Assembly: GCA_036877525.1 (NCBI GenBank)
Contig: JAZGTH010000032.1
Coordinates: 2,347,501-2,411,500 of the forward strand
Source: Chromobotia macracanthus
Lineage: Eukaryota; Chordata; Actinopteri; Cypriniformes; Botiidae
Direction of reading: 5' to 3'
Length of the DNA stretch: 64,000 bases
Positions 49,669 to 62,006 of the stretch are shown one piece after another. Every line of letters begins with the position of its first letter. The first letter of the stretch is position 1. The translations under genes and the position numbers were made by a program. A model generated the notes under the pieces. That model worked only from the letters and a program-made list of their open reading frames with translations, did no database searches and was not told the DNA's origin.

Positions 49669-51590
49669 AGATCTTTTCTCTACCTTTCCTTCTTTCTTTA
49701 ATTGTTTTAGTTTGTTTTCTTGCTCACAAATCCAGTGCCATGCATCTAGAGAGGAGGTCCAATGTTGCAGCAGCACCTGTAGATTACAGGGTTATTTGCA
49801 ATACGAAGTAAATAGGATGTAACATTCTTTATTCTCTCCTCTTTTTATTAATAATGAAGGAGAATGAGCTTGCAAGTGGAGTGGGGAAAGAATTAAGTAG
49901 TCTAAGATTTCATTTTGATTCTTGTGATATATTTCTGGCATTAACACTAAATTTAGAAATAGAAGCTGATTATTTCATTTTCATTTTAGCAAAGTAAGGT
50001 GTAAAAAATGCTTTTTTCTACATCATCTTGTAATATAATTTTGGCTGTGGGGAATTTAAGATGTCTGTACTGAAAATTGTACTTTTCAAAGTCTGACACT
50101 CCACAAAATGCTTAGATGAGCTGCAAAATCAAAATGGCACATTATCTACTTGATAACGTTGATTCCATGTATAACCAGTTCAGTCATAGAATTGCAAGTA
50201 TGATGCAGTAATGACACCTAATTCTCAATCGCAAATATCCCTGAACTTCAGTTTCAGTAGTGTCATACATGGTGATAACAGTTACAGTTTTATTATTTAT
50301 GTCTAATTTATGATCATATAGCTGTAAATGTGTTGTATAAGAACTTGTAATCAATATTATGGCTGAAACAGATTTGTATATTACAACTTGAAAATTCTGC
50401 ACAAAGCATTAAAATGATGTAACATGAATTACTCTCATACTTTTAAAACATGCAAAATTGATTGATTTTCTTAATTAAAAGTAATTTTAATGACTTTTAT
50501 TGAGTACTTGAGTAAAGAACCATGTCTCAATCACATCTGCACTCCAGGTTGTGAACATAATGTGTCCTTTTGACCAAGTGTTTTTTTGCAGTGTATTTAT
50601 TGCATATGGTTTTGTGTGCTAGTTGCAGATTAGGGATTAGTAAAATATAACCTTATTAAAACAAGAGTCAGATAAACTATATATATTCCTCATTCTTTTG
50701 CTGAAAAAACAGACTTTCAAAAAAGGGCCTGACCCTAACAATCTCATAGAAAAATTTAAAAAAATGTAGATGCAAGCAGCGATGATGGGCCCAAGCACTG
50801 CTGAGCAATTGCCACCTGGTGCTTTTCTGAAAATGATGTATAGTTGCCACATGCATTTAAATTTGGAAAATAGTTGAGGACTATTTTAAAGTCTGTTGTT
50901 ATTTGTAAGTGACACATTGCTGCCAGTTAGTGGCGCTATAACTGACTAACAACAACCATATCATTGTGATCAGCCCACAACACCAAACATATAAGTTTGA
51001 TGTAACTTACTCAATGCATGCAGATATGAGACTCTTCATGTTCCATTTATTACCATAAATTGATTGCCTCTCCATGGCAGCACTGTTTGAGATATCAACA
51101 ATCCATTCACAATTTAGCATCTTTAACCTCTTCTTCTCACCAAGTTTAAAGCAACTTGGGTAGTATGTAGTAACTTACATAGACTGTGTCAGACTGTCAA
51201 TCAATATGATTTATTATCCCTGTTTTGTGAGCTGTCAGCTGTCACTCTATGGGATTCATTTTGTGCCATTAAAAATTAGCGTAAACTTTGAAGAAACAAA
51301 CAAAAACAAATCCCAGTTTCACTGGCATTTGACACACCCCAAGCTGATTCTGGTAAAAAATTAAGTAAAAGCAATGAGATCTCCAAACTCAATAACAGAT
51401 TTCACAAAGCAATTGCAAATGTTTTAAAAGTTTAATGTTTTTGAAATAAATCATTAAATACCATTAAAATTGTTGCATGCATTCTTTAATTGCTTTAGTT
51501 TATTTTGGTTTTATTCTTTTAAACCATATAGCCATGTGGTAAAGGGAAGTCATGTTTAACAAGAATGAATCAGTGAAACAATAAAACAAC
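49669..51590 (+). other. stx12 3' UTR and flanking sequence
   Basis: No coding exons. ATTAAA near 50408 is one candidate polyadenylation signal. 50850-51260 resembles the GGCGCTAT repeat block at 29100-30345. Confidence 0.45.
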
Positions 51591-52430
51591 AGAAGTATCA
51601 ATTTTTTATTTAAGAAGTTGTTCTAGTGTTTTAGCTTTTAAATGATTTCTCTTTTTACACAGAATCTCTCCTGCTTTGGAGAAATGTTTTTCTCATGCTA
51701 CAGATGTTGCTGGTACACATGTTGTTTGGCAAGGTGGAACAGATATGGAAATATTGTTTGGTGTTGGCCCTAAAATGCAGTGGATCACTTGTTCTGGTGA
51801 GATAAGGTGTCTTCAAATACCACTGCAAACGGACACCCAAAGCATTGTTTAAGGTTTGCAATTAAGTTGTTAGTTCAATTGCTGTTGATGTCAGTTTGGG
51901 TGCTCTCTCATTCATTTTATGAAAAATCATCCTGACAATAGGTATCACCTTTCAAGCTGTGACCATCTTCTCTGCAGAGAGCTCAGCTGTGGCATGACTG
52001 AAAGATAAAAGGGCTAGGAGACACTGGGAGATTGCTTCACCCTGTATGCTGTTTAAGGGTGTTATGTTTGTGTTTAAAGAGGTTAAAGCAGCACCAACTG
52101 CTGCATGTTCTTCATAAAGTCACTGAAAGCATGAAAAATGTGCTGTACAAGCTTAATCTTAGACCTGCCCATCTGTTGCTCTATTTAAGACAGTTTCTCT
52201 GTTGCATTAGTGCTTGACCTGAAGAAGGTCACCAACAGATGTATGCCCATATAATAAATAGGGGTGTTTGGAGGGTAGGTGTCTTAACATTGATGAGGTG
52301 TTATTATGATAAGTGATTTGCTGATCACAAAACTTACACCTCACAAGGTTGTTCTCCAAATTTTCAAAATAACCCCATGCAATAGACCTTGGTCTTTTAA
52401 TACCACTTAATATACTTAATACTATCAAAT
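51590..52430 (-). mobile_element. Internally deleted hAT transposon (BED finger and hATC dimerisation end)
   Basis: At 52207-52428 the minus strand encodes a BED-type zinc finger: WGYFENLENNLVRCKFC followed by spaced H..H (MLRHLPSKH). At 51600-51720 the minus strand encodes the hAT C-terminal dimerisation motif (VPATSV, KHFSKAGEILCKKRN) with one stop. Between them little of the catalytic core remains. The right flank ends in GGAGCAGTGTTTCGAACACG, a possible hAT terminal repeat; its partner was not located. Confidence 0.78.
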
Positions 52431-53029
52431 GTCAATTTATACAGTTTTCTTCTGCTCAATAACACAACATCTGGCCTTGACCTGTTTACTTTTGGCGGAT
52501 TTTCTGTTTTTTTTTTAAGTTTCAAAACAGTATGACGTAACAGCCTTGTTTGCTAAAATTACGTGACTTGACCAATTTGATATGCACTTAAAAGCACTGA
52601 TTCAAAACAAGGCTCAAAAAGTTTTCAAAGCTTCATGGAGCAGTGTTTCGAACACGCCCATCACTATTATCTGTATTGATTGTTCTGTGTAGTGCCTGTA
52701 AATTACTTATTTAATTAGCATTTCAGTTAGTAATTAATATTTAAGGTTTGGGTAGTCTCATACAACTATTCCTTCGAGATAAGCTTTCAGGAGCATCACA
52801 GAACATTGTCATCATCCTCCGCATCTGTGCTGTCACCCTCAGGTACGTTAATGTTATTCAGATAATCAATAAAATTGACTTTTATTCCTGTACAGAGCTG
52901 ATATTAATTCCTTCAGTGTTGACTTTACTAACTCATTCATTACATACTTTATTGTATGGAGAACCATAAAGGTATAATTAGTTTTAATTGGTATATAATT
53001 AGTATATAGTTTTGGTATAATCAACCAAA

Positions 53030-53490
53030 AACAACCCATGTCACACCCCTCCTGACCTCACTCCACTGGCTACCTGTAGCCGCCCGCATCAAATTTAAAT
53101 CTCTCACGCTTGCCTTTAAGACAATAACCGGAACCTCTCCCTCCTACCTCAACTCACTCCTCCAGACATATGTCCCCTCCCGCCAGCTACGGTCAGCTAA
53201 CAAACGATGGCTGATCGTTTCCCCACAACGAGGCATCAGATCAATCTGTAAAACTTTCACCTACTCCGTTCCTTTGTGGTGGAATGAACTGCCAAATAAA
53301 TAAATAAATAATAATAATTTCCTGTCTCTAGCCCATCTTTCTCTCTAGTAACAGAATACAATGTCCGCTTGTAAATGTAGCTTTGTAGACTTGGCTCGTT
53401 GGCGTACAAGACAAAATGTTCAATGCTCTCGTCCTTTGTAAGTCGCTTTGGATAAAAGCATCTGCTAAATGACTAAATGTAAATGTAGTT
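53030..53490 (+). mobile_element. L2-type LINE 3' end (second subfamily)
   Basis: It encodes a degraded L2 ORF2 C-terminus (LTSLHWLPVAARIKFK, TPSYLNS-like, YSVPLWWNELP). The tail follows: GTAAGTCGCTTTGGATAAAA, CATCTGCTAAATGACTAAAT, then repeated GTAAAT. This tail differs from that of the copies at 8 and 23 kb. Confidence 0.85.
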
Positions 53491-55345
53491 TTTTAACTGG
53501 GAACAACATGACATCCAATACAGTACATAATAAGCGAGCAGAACAAAGACATAACTGCTGCATACTGTACAGAAATTGAACTTTTATTGAACTTCAATCT
53601 TTGGATTTTTTTAAGGGAACACAATATTAATGAGGAAAACAGACACAAGTGAACAAGACAAGGTAATGGGTCAGTTTTATTGTTTACTAATATGTATATT
53701 TAAAAGGTTAGTTTTAAATGTATTTTATACTGTGTACACCACAGACGCCATTTGCTCAAGCTTGAGCTCATGGAATTCGTACGTATTTGATGAGGTCTGC
53801 GATTAGTGTAAATTTGTGCAATGTTAAATCTACAACAGTTTATGATTTTATGAGCTAGTATATATATACACTACATATAAACTATGTATAGTTTTTTGGG
53901 GTCATGGGTTACCATATCTGACAAATGTCACTTTCACGTTTCTAAATGCAACGTTTATGAGTGCTGCATGGTCCGTCAACCATAGTTGTTGCACAAAGGT
54001 AGACAATTTGGTGAAACTAATAAAATATTTTTATTAAAACATATGTAGAGCTACATATAGGATGTACATGTTTCTGTTTTATAAATACAACATTTATGAA
54101 TGTTGCAGAGTCAGTCAAATACCTTTGGATTCATTATCAAGTAATGTCTTGACATGAGGAATGTAACCTATTTTTTCCTTTTTTTTTTACTTGCTACTCC
54201 AGACTGAAGAGATGATACAACATCTGGAAAAACTGTTTCAGTGGCTAGAACTGTATCTGAGAAGCAGCAGGTTATTACAGACGTGATTTGTCCTGAGGAC
54301 AAATTGAGGGCATGTTTGAAATTAACAGTTAGTACAAGAATTGTATTAACAACAAAAGTGAGAAACTGCATTGAGGAAGTACAAGTGTGAAAATATTTTA
54401 AATACTCATCATGAGTTGTTTTCATGTTTTCATTTCAGTGGTTGCAAAGCAACTTTAAAAGCAACTCTCATTTGAAGATACACTGCTAAATCAGTGCTTC
54501 TGAAGTCCATAGCTTTTGAAAGAAAAGGTAGGCTATAGAACATTGTTTGCATTTTGACTGTGCTCAGACATTAGTTTCTCAAGTTGACATCTCATGACAA
54601 TCTGGCATTGATTTTTCCAGTACTACAGAGATCACAACAGAAGTCCCAGAAAGTACAGAACATTTTAAGACATTTTAGACAACAAATACAAAATTTACTT
54701 CACTAACACCTGCCTTTGATATATTTAAGCATTTCTCTGTAAGTTGTGATAAATTTTTACATGCATTACTTTGGTTGCATGCATGCAAAGATGAATATAC
54801 AGCTTGTTAATAAATATGGTAGAATTCTATAATACATTCATTTTGATAATTTCTCATGTGTAATAGTTCACACTCAGCAGATGCAAAATCAGTAAACAAA
54901 CATATACCTTTCACTTGATATATCATGTAAAGGTGTTGTCTGTCGGTTGATCTTAAGACAATACAGTGTCAATTTACTAAACATAATAAAGCAGCAATTT
55001 GTGCACTTACAGGACACATTTAAGAACAGTGATGTGAGCCAAGATCTGGCTAGAGATTTTTTGGAACCATTTGTTTAAATACATGTGCTATTTTATATTA
55101 GTGCAAATCCTTAATGTTAGTGTTCGTTAAATCACTTTACCACTATAGGGATTTGCATTTATGATGTTCAATGACAAATATTGATTAGGCAGCATTCACT
55201 ATTGCAAAAGAACATGTTTCTTATTGATGTACTGTATATGCTCTACAAGTCTGAAGCATTTGTTGGTAGCATCAGTATACACTACAAACCTCTTCTGAAC
55301 ACATCTTTTCTTCTTTGATGCAGGAAAATATTCTTCTGAGACACC

Positions 55346-57150
55346 ATGTCTGCAGCTGACTGGTACCGAAACACAAATTTTGAAAGCAAATTAAAATTTC
55401 CTAGTGCCCTTTCAATGGAAAATGAAGATTACATAAAAGCTCTACAATTGCAGAACTGGATTAGTAAATTTATTGAGAGTTCTCCAGCGGAACAGTTTAC
55501 ATTTGTGTTTGAGAAGAGAAAGAACTTTGAGATGTTCTGCACAAAACTTATGCATAAGACGTATAGACTTTTTGTCAGATGTAAACAAGGCTGACCTGTC
55601 CAGTGTTCATGTAGTGTTCATGTAGTGTATTTATTGCTGTGACCTTTTATGTAATATGCATTCTATACTTGTTTACTGCTGACCAGTAAACATAATCGAG
55701 GTAATGTTGTACTGTGAAACTACCTATTAAAATATAGCCTATATATAGAAGTATAGGCTATACATAAAATGCTTTTTTAGACAGCGTTTGTGGGTGCTGG
55801 GAATTAAGTCAGAATGTGTGATGACCTTGAGTCTTCCCTATTTTTTTGGGGGAATTTGGCCTGTCACAGGCATCTACTTCTCTGTATTCACTAACCTTAA
55901 AAACAACTGGTGCCAGCTTGGAAGAACTATAGTAACATTTGACAACACTCGGAAAGTGGCACTGCCAGTTCAGGGGCACCAAACAGACTGAGTTGCGTAC
56001 ACAGATATTTATGCATGTGGTGGATATTCCAGGAGCGACCAGAATTACTACACCATGATGTTGATGTAAGTCCTAAGGAAATAGACGACCTCGAAGAGCA
56101 AGTACAAGGGATGGATGATGAGCCACAACCACCAACTGAGACAGCATCAGGAGTGGTTAAAATGACAATGAGTACTTTCTGAAGTGCAAAAGAATTTCTG
56201 AAGATCTCCCTCAAGATTTAGGGATTACTGAAATGCCTATTCCTGAAAGCTTTGTGCCTAAAGAGACACAGTGCCCTTTCTGTCCAGAGCCATGCCCTCC
56301 TGACCTTGGTAAAGCAATTCTGAAGACAAAACATGCCAACATTCATGCTCTGTTTTCTGTGTACAAAGGTAAGTAACACACCTTTCTTAACTTTCATAAC
56401 TGTGCTGTCATGAGTGTTTTATTTATTTATTTATTTTTACAAAGTGTAACAGTGTACATAAAGAAATTTGTGGAACCACAGTCAGATTCCAAGAATACAC
56501 ATCTGGCTTTCACAATTTTAACAAGTATTTCTCACCATCCCTTTGTGCTCACTTTTGACAACAGCTCTTTCTGTAATTTAAAAAACATTTTTATAAATGC
56601 ATTGCAATCAATCAATATGATTTAATATTACATTACTCAATTAATTACCATGTGTATGTTTTCCTAATGATAACAGTGAAAATTTTGTCCTTATACTTGC
56701 AACAGAACCACATTGCTGTCTCTTATGCACTTTGGGAGAACACAGCCAAGTGTATATCCCTCACAACACACTGAGAAAAGCATTTTACCACTTTAGTGCT
56801 TTGAGGGGCTACACATATAATTACTTCTGCTATTACTGTGGCCATTATGCTTCTATATTGATAGCTGACCAACTGGAAAATGGCCAGGTTACGTACCAGG
56901 TAAGACTTTAGTGTATGCATTTGTGAAAAGCCTGCCTTCACCTCACAGTTGCTAACAATAGTTTGTATTATCTACTTTTAAAATACTTAATAATTTAAAT
57001 TGTTTCTTTTATAGTGCATCTGGCAAAATGGTCAGATCTGACAAACACCACTTCCCAAGACACAAAGGTGAACATTACTGATAGATGGGAAATTCTAAAT
57101 CAGCCAAGCCACATCTTAAATCAGCTGCAAAAAACACTTAGTGATATTGT
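55346..57150 (+). pseudogene. Cysteine-rich spliced remnant, HMGXB3-like/KDZ-associated type
   Basis: Segments in order: 55346-55594, an 82-codon frame (starting MSAADWYRN); ~56170-56368 with KCKRISEDLPQD and the zinc-ribbon-like CPFCPEPCPPDLGKA; 56706-56899 with HCCLLC, FYHFSALRGYTYNYFCYYCG and ILIADQ; and 57014-57150 with HLAKWSD. The donor at 56368 and acceptor at 56705 join in phase (Glu codon), so real introns are kept. The join at 56899/57013 is out by one base and the 56.0-56.2 kb part changes frame. The pattern resembles teleost HMGXB3-like proteins, a family linked to KDZ transposases. This is an assignment by eye and could be a different cysteine-cluster family. Confidence 0.5.
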
Positions 57151-57389
57151 TAGCAATATGTTAATTAGATCTTATAATAATAATAATAATAATAATAGAC
57201 AAGATCGGTCTGGGCTAATGGTAATGGCATGTAAGCGTATATATAGACCACCAGGTGGCAAGAGGAGTGGTCAAGCACAGAAAAACCAGGAGCGAACTAC
57301 CAGGAATACGTCAGATGTAAAGCCTAAAACATCAGCAAAACGTGTTGCATCCTCTAGCGCAAAGATATCTGTTAAAGCTGTTTAAAACC

Positions 57390-58497
57390 ATGGCATTGCT
57401 ACACAACATGCCAGAAGAGTGCATTAAATCTACTCATTAAAACAACTCAAAATCATAAACCCTGACGGGACTGATATATCACACAGATCACTGGTAGAAT
57501 GTATAAACTACATAGACACCACTACTTTCTCACAGGTTGATGTGTGACTCAGTGATAGGTTAATATCACAGAGTTCGAGCACATATCCTTACCAATGCAT
57601 TATAGAATGTGAGAGACCATTTTGTAGCTGGGCTTGACTTACAAAGACACAACTGGACATATGAATGCAGCAGGAATTGAGGACTGACAAAGCGAGCAGC
57701 CTTTACTAATGCCAGTAATGTTTGGGAATTGCTAGCAGCTTTTCACAGGCATAGAAAAATGTTTGCTTATCATTGTAGACATAAAAATTCAAAAGACAAA
57801 TTCTGCTTGATAAGGAGTGACTATATATAGACTATAAAATAAACATACAATTAGCATCATTATTTGTGAGAAAGTATCAGTGTCATCTGCTCTGAGATTG
57901 GGGCATGCACATGCATTGCTTTCAACCACTGCCAAGTATCCTATTGACAGAGTATGTCTGTAAAAATTCTCTATACTGACTAGGTCCCGTGTCTAATCAA
58001 CAAAATATATTCTTAGGGATGCTCCCCAAATCTATTGTTCTAGTCATGGTTGATAACTATACGTTCAAAAAGAGGTTATAATAAAAACAAAATTTTCATT
58101 CAAAAATTATGATTTGGAATTTTTAGCCATTTATGTGCATGGCCAACAGCTGTCTACACAACCAACGCTTTGAAAGTGGCTCAGCATTGCATACATTTTA
58201 TTAGTTGCCATTGGCCATGGGAAAGCATCTTAAAAAACAAGCACTATCTATTGATAGGGAGGACTTTCTGCGTGGATATACACTACACATTTAACCTCAC
58301 ACCAGATGAAGAGTGTGGTCAGCATGTGTCAATAATCAAGTCTGGGAATATTACTAGTATATATATACTAGTAGTATATATACTAGTAGTGCACACTATT
58401 AACTTGATTGTTTATGTTTTATTGTTTATGTGTTTCTATATTCGACAGCACCATTAAAGTATCTAATCATAGACAGATTCTGGTTGACAACTATTAA
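57390..58497 (+). pseudogene. Capsid-like gene remnant (F54H12.2-type, Maverick/adintovirus)
   Basis: An ATG at 57390 begins a decayed frame ending TAA at 58495-58497. Family landmarks are visible across shifting frames: SQVDV near 57533, CLIRSDY near 57806, KYPIDRV near 57932, LSIDREDFLRGYTL near 58230, and NLTPDEECGQHVS with IKSGNI near 58292-58350. A run of nested ACTAGTATATATA units at 58350-58395 interrupts the 3' part. Proteins of this type are annotated in many animals as 'F54H12.2-like' and correspond to virus structural proteins. Multiple stops and an N-terminal deletion make it non-functional. The exact capsid class is inferred from memory of the family. Confidence 0.65.
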
Positions 58498-58744
58498 TAT
58501 GAACACCATTCAGCTAACAAATTGTCATGGATAAAATTTCATGCATTTTCTTGGGGTGAAAATTTTCTTCACGCATTTAAATGCCATCCTATAGATCTGC
58601 ATTCGTTGCTGATCTTTTGTGGTTCTGTAACACTTTTTACTAAATCCAACGTGTAAACCAGGGATGGTTCTACCTTTAAACATAAATTCTCTTAACTGTT
58701 CAAGAAGAAAGTTTTTTAACTTTCTTCTTTAACTTTCTTTCTTT

Positions 58745-59122
58745 CTTTTTAGACATTTTATCTAAAATGTATTGAATGTATTTCACACTCCTCTGTGGAA
58801 CATTCTTCAACATATAATCCACAATATCATTTACCATATCTCAACCATATGCAGTAGCTGTAGCAGCAGCGGGTTTTTTATCAGCAGTCACCTGTCACCA
58901 TTTCTAGCGATTGTTAAAAATCTCAGTAAAACGTTCATAAATGTCAAAATCATATCTGTGTAAAATACTTCTTATAAGCATATTCAAATCATTCTTCACA
59001 ACCTGTTTCAGATTCACAAGGGTCTTTAAATTGTCTAGTTGGTGCTGTGGAACTAAAAACAATTTTTCTGCGTACTCCATACTTTTTCTTCTAACCCCGT
59101 TTTGCAACAAATTTGATCTCAC
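58745..59122 (-). pseudogene. Small virus-relic gene next to the ATPase
   Basis: 58904-59122 is open on the minus strand, with a KSMEYAEKLFLVPQHQL landmark. A continuation to ~58745 in another frame has VNDIVDYMLKNVP. Both resemble a short accessory protein that accompanies the ATPase and capsid genes in adintovirus-like elements. The function is unknown. Confidence 0.5.
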
Positions 59123-59312
59123 TTTTCCTCAGTTTCTGGGATTGTTGTGGTGTGAGTGTTATGTTACCATAGAAAACATTAAGAGCTACTTTACACAGGG
59201 TCATGATAAGCTCAGCTGTGGCAGACTGTAAAATAACCTGTCTCTAACTGGGAGTTGCAGATAATTTGATCAGATAATTTGTGTTTAAGATGATGGTTCT
59301 GCTAGATTTACC

Positions 59313-59648
59313 CTAACAAAACATATTCTGTACAATATAAATAGCAGAAAGATTTATATGGAGCACATTGTGTGCATATTTTCTCAATTTCTTGTTACCG
59401 CTGGCTTCTCTCATCAGGTCATCAATAATGAACTGATTATTTTTGTTGTCAGAGAAGAAATGATCATCATTCAGTGTCTGTGGTATTCCCTCAGTAACAA
59501 TCCATCTTACAAAGTTGCCAGCAATCATAAATACATTCAATATTTTCAACTTTACAGCATTCTGCAAAATATGACTTTCCAGAGATTGAAGGACACATGA
59601 TTTCTTACACATGATGTTGTGTAAATCAAAACCATCTGTCTTGTACAC
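59313..59648 (-). pseudogene. FtsK/HerA-type packaging-ATPase-like remnant
   Basis: The minus-strand 111-codon frame has a Walker-B-like stretch (FIIDDLMREASGN) at about 59400-59440 and a downstream INLSAIYIVQNMF, the order seen in the DNA-packaging ATPases of Mavericks/adintoviruses. The Walker A part is missing or unrecognisable upstream, and the frame ends soon after QNMF. Confidence 0.6.
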
Positions 59649-59689
59649 TCCTTTATCTAAAAGGTTGTCAAATCAGGGTGCAGCACATG

Positions 59690-60030
59690 CTTGTTGCACA
59701 CTACATAATAAATCAGTTCTTAAAAACTTTATGTAGTGTGATGTGCTTTTAATTTCTCACTATACTGTCAGTGTGTATCAGTATATGATGTGTGTTATTC
59801 CTCCCCACAACATAGTAATCAGCAAGACCAATCAATGTGTCTAATTTAATGGCTTTTAAGTTCACATCGTTTAAAGTTATTCCTTTTGCTTTAATGAATA
59901 CTTTACCCTTAGTAGTATGATAGCCATATGTTTTGGGACCTGATGAGCAATAAAATGTATATGGTTGTTTTCTCTGTTAGATTTCGTCAGTTAGATTACA
60001 GAGATAAGGTCCCAGGGGTGGGTACCAGTC
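59690..60030 (-). pseudogene. Family B DNA polymerase C-terminal remnant (Maverick-type)
   Basis: Minus-strand words near 59985-60026 (YPPLGPYLCNLTDEI) and 59796-59955 (CSSGPKTYGYHT, IKAKGITLND, IKLDTLIGLADYYV) match the C-terminal region of protein-primed family B polymerases in these elements. Stops separate the words. The catalytic YxDTDS region would lie further right and is not present. The gene order (polymerase then ATPase on the same strand) supports the assignment. Confidence 0.6.
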
Positions 60031-60635
60031 ATCATCTCTAGAAGATGACACTGTGTTACTGTACAGCATCCTTTCCTAATACTTTTAAGCTGGTTCTGGA
60101 TATTGATGTGTTTTCTGCTGGTGAGAGAAAATCCTTTAGCACAGTTTACAGTTTTTGCAGTTAAATGTTTGGCCAGCAGGGGGCCATAGAGATCCATTCA
60201 TTTTTATAAACAAACAGCTCCGTCACAATTTGGAGTGTCATCTTTGGAGTGTCAAATGCCATAGAATTTTGACTGAAAAATGCCACATAAGACACTTAAA
60301 ATATAAGACAAGAGTTAAATTGTAGTTGCATATTATTTATTTTAAACCAAAATTAAAAAAACATTATGTCTAAGAAATTAGACATAAATAAAATAATTTG
60401 TAAATTAAGCAAACATGCAAAAATAAAAATATATGTGTGTGAGTGAGTGAGCATGTCTGTTCTACATTGCATTTGTGCTTGAGTACCAGGCCTTCATTTC
60501 TGTGTGGAAATGTTCAGATTTATACTGGATTTATTGATTTCATAATTTCCCATTCATTTTCAATGTGGGGTCACACAGAACCCCGAACCTTTAATAACAA
60601 CAAAAATCAAGCCCAATTTTTTATGTAAGGACAGA

Positions 60636-62006
60636 TACAGTATGAGAAGTTTGTACTGCAGAAATTTTTACATAACCAGTAAACAAGGGTATCTGATCGC
60701 TGAGGGAAATAGGGTCTGAGGCAAAAAGTTAGGACACCCTTACATGTATTCCCTCTTAAAATGGCTCAAATCACACACAGGTGTTTGACACCAGGTTCAC
60801 ATAATAGTAGATTGAAGTGAGAGTGAGCACCATGGTGAAAGCAAAAGAGCTGTCCAAGGCCTTCAGAAAAAAATTTAAAAAGATCTCAAAAAATTTTGTA
60901 ATCAGCCATTCCACTGTCCAGAAGATTGTCTACAAGTGGAGGGCTTTTTAAAACAACTGCCAACATGCCCAGGTCTGGTCGCCCCAGCAAGTTCACCCCA
61001 AAAGCAGACCGCAAGATGCTAAAAGAGGTCTTCAAAAACCCTAAAATGTCATCTCGGGACCTACAGCAGGCTCTGGCTACTGTTTATGTAAAAGTGCATG
61101 CCTCTACAATCAGAAAGAGACGGCACAAGTTTAACTTGCATGGGAGGTGTGCAAGGAGGAAACCTTTGCTCTCTGAGGGAAACATCAAGGCTAGACTGAT
61201 ATTTGCCAGAGAGAATGTTGACAAAGACCAGGACTTCTGGAATAATGTTCCTTGGACAGATGAGTCCAAAATTGAATTATTTGAGCACCAGAGCAAAGGA
61301 CATGTTTGGCGTAAACCAAAGACAGCATTCCAGAAAAAGAACTGGAGGTGGAAGTGTCATGGTTTGGGGCTGCTTTGCTGCAGCAGGACCTGGTCAGCTC
61401 ACCATCATAGAATCCACCATGAATTCTACTGTGTATCAGAAGGAGCTTGAAGAACATCTGAGACCATCTGTTAGAAAATTAAAGCTGAAGCGGAACTGAA
61501 CCATGCAACATGACAATGACCCCAAACATACTAGTAAATCAACCAAAGACTGGCTGAAAAGGCAGAAATGTAGAGTCCATTTCTGAATCCCATTGAGATG
61601 CTGTGGGGTGACTTGAAAAGGGCTGTACATGCAAGAAACCCCTCAAACATCTCACAGCTGAAAAAAATCTGCATTGAGGAGTGGGGTAAAATTTCCTCAG
61701 ACCGATGTCTGAGACTGATAGATGGCTACAAGAAGCGTCTCACTACAGTTATTTCAGTCAAAGGAGGTAACACTAGCTATTAGGGGCTAGGATGTCCTAT
61801 CTTTTTCCTCAGTTAAAATAGGCATTTTTGTAGAATTACATTTACAGAAGATCTTGAAAATACTTTTTTCTTCAGTTTTAATTGTTTAGTTATATTACTT
61901 TAATCTCTCTGTATTGTTAAAATTGAGACCAAATAACCATATATTAAAAAATGTTACAAAATATACATGCTTTCACAGGGTGTCCTAATTTTTTCACATG
62001 ACTGTA
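60636..62006 (+). mobile_element. Tc1/mariner-type transposon
   Basis: The right end, reverse-complemented, reads TACAGTCATG, TGAAAAAATTAGGACACCC. The left inner end, CAAAAAGTTAGGACACCC, is at 60722-60739, and a left outer TACAGTATG begins at 60636. TA dinucleotides bound both ends. The left side has about 75 extra bases between the outer and inner words. Confidence 0.82.
60832..61783 (+). pseudogene. Tc1-like transposase, frameshifted
   Basis: The start MVKAKELSKAF is at 60832. The helix-turn-helix region continues to HSTVQKIVYKW, then shifts frame to GRPSKFTPKADRKML (60974 onward). The catalytic domain has PWTDESKIELF (first Asp), then shifts near 61340 to GGGSVMVWGCF. Stops occur at 61497 and between 61497 and 61598, where the second Asp region (HDNDPKHT in another frame) is readable. 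The C-terminal part is LWGDLKRAVHARNPSN. Normal length is about 340 aa; at least three frame breaks make it inactive. Confidence 0.85.

Larger units (their letters stand above)
57226..60030. mobile_element. Endogenised Maverick/Polinton- or adintovirus-like DNA virus relic
   Basis: A + strand capsid-like gene converges on three minus-strand remnants: family B DNA polymerase end, packaging-ATPase-like fragment and a small accessory gene. This gene set and the convergent layout fit Mavericks/Polintons and adintoviruses. Every reading frame carries stops or shifts. No terminal inverted repeats were found, and a Tc1 element lies 600 bp to the right. It is a fragment of what would be a 15-20 kb element. 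Confidence 0.68.

Noticed and set aside
49466..49822. 118-codon + strand frame near the stx12 3' end
   Set aside because: It overlaps the last stx12 exon in the wrong frame; the exon's own frame ends with a proper membrane anchor.
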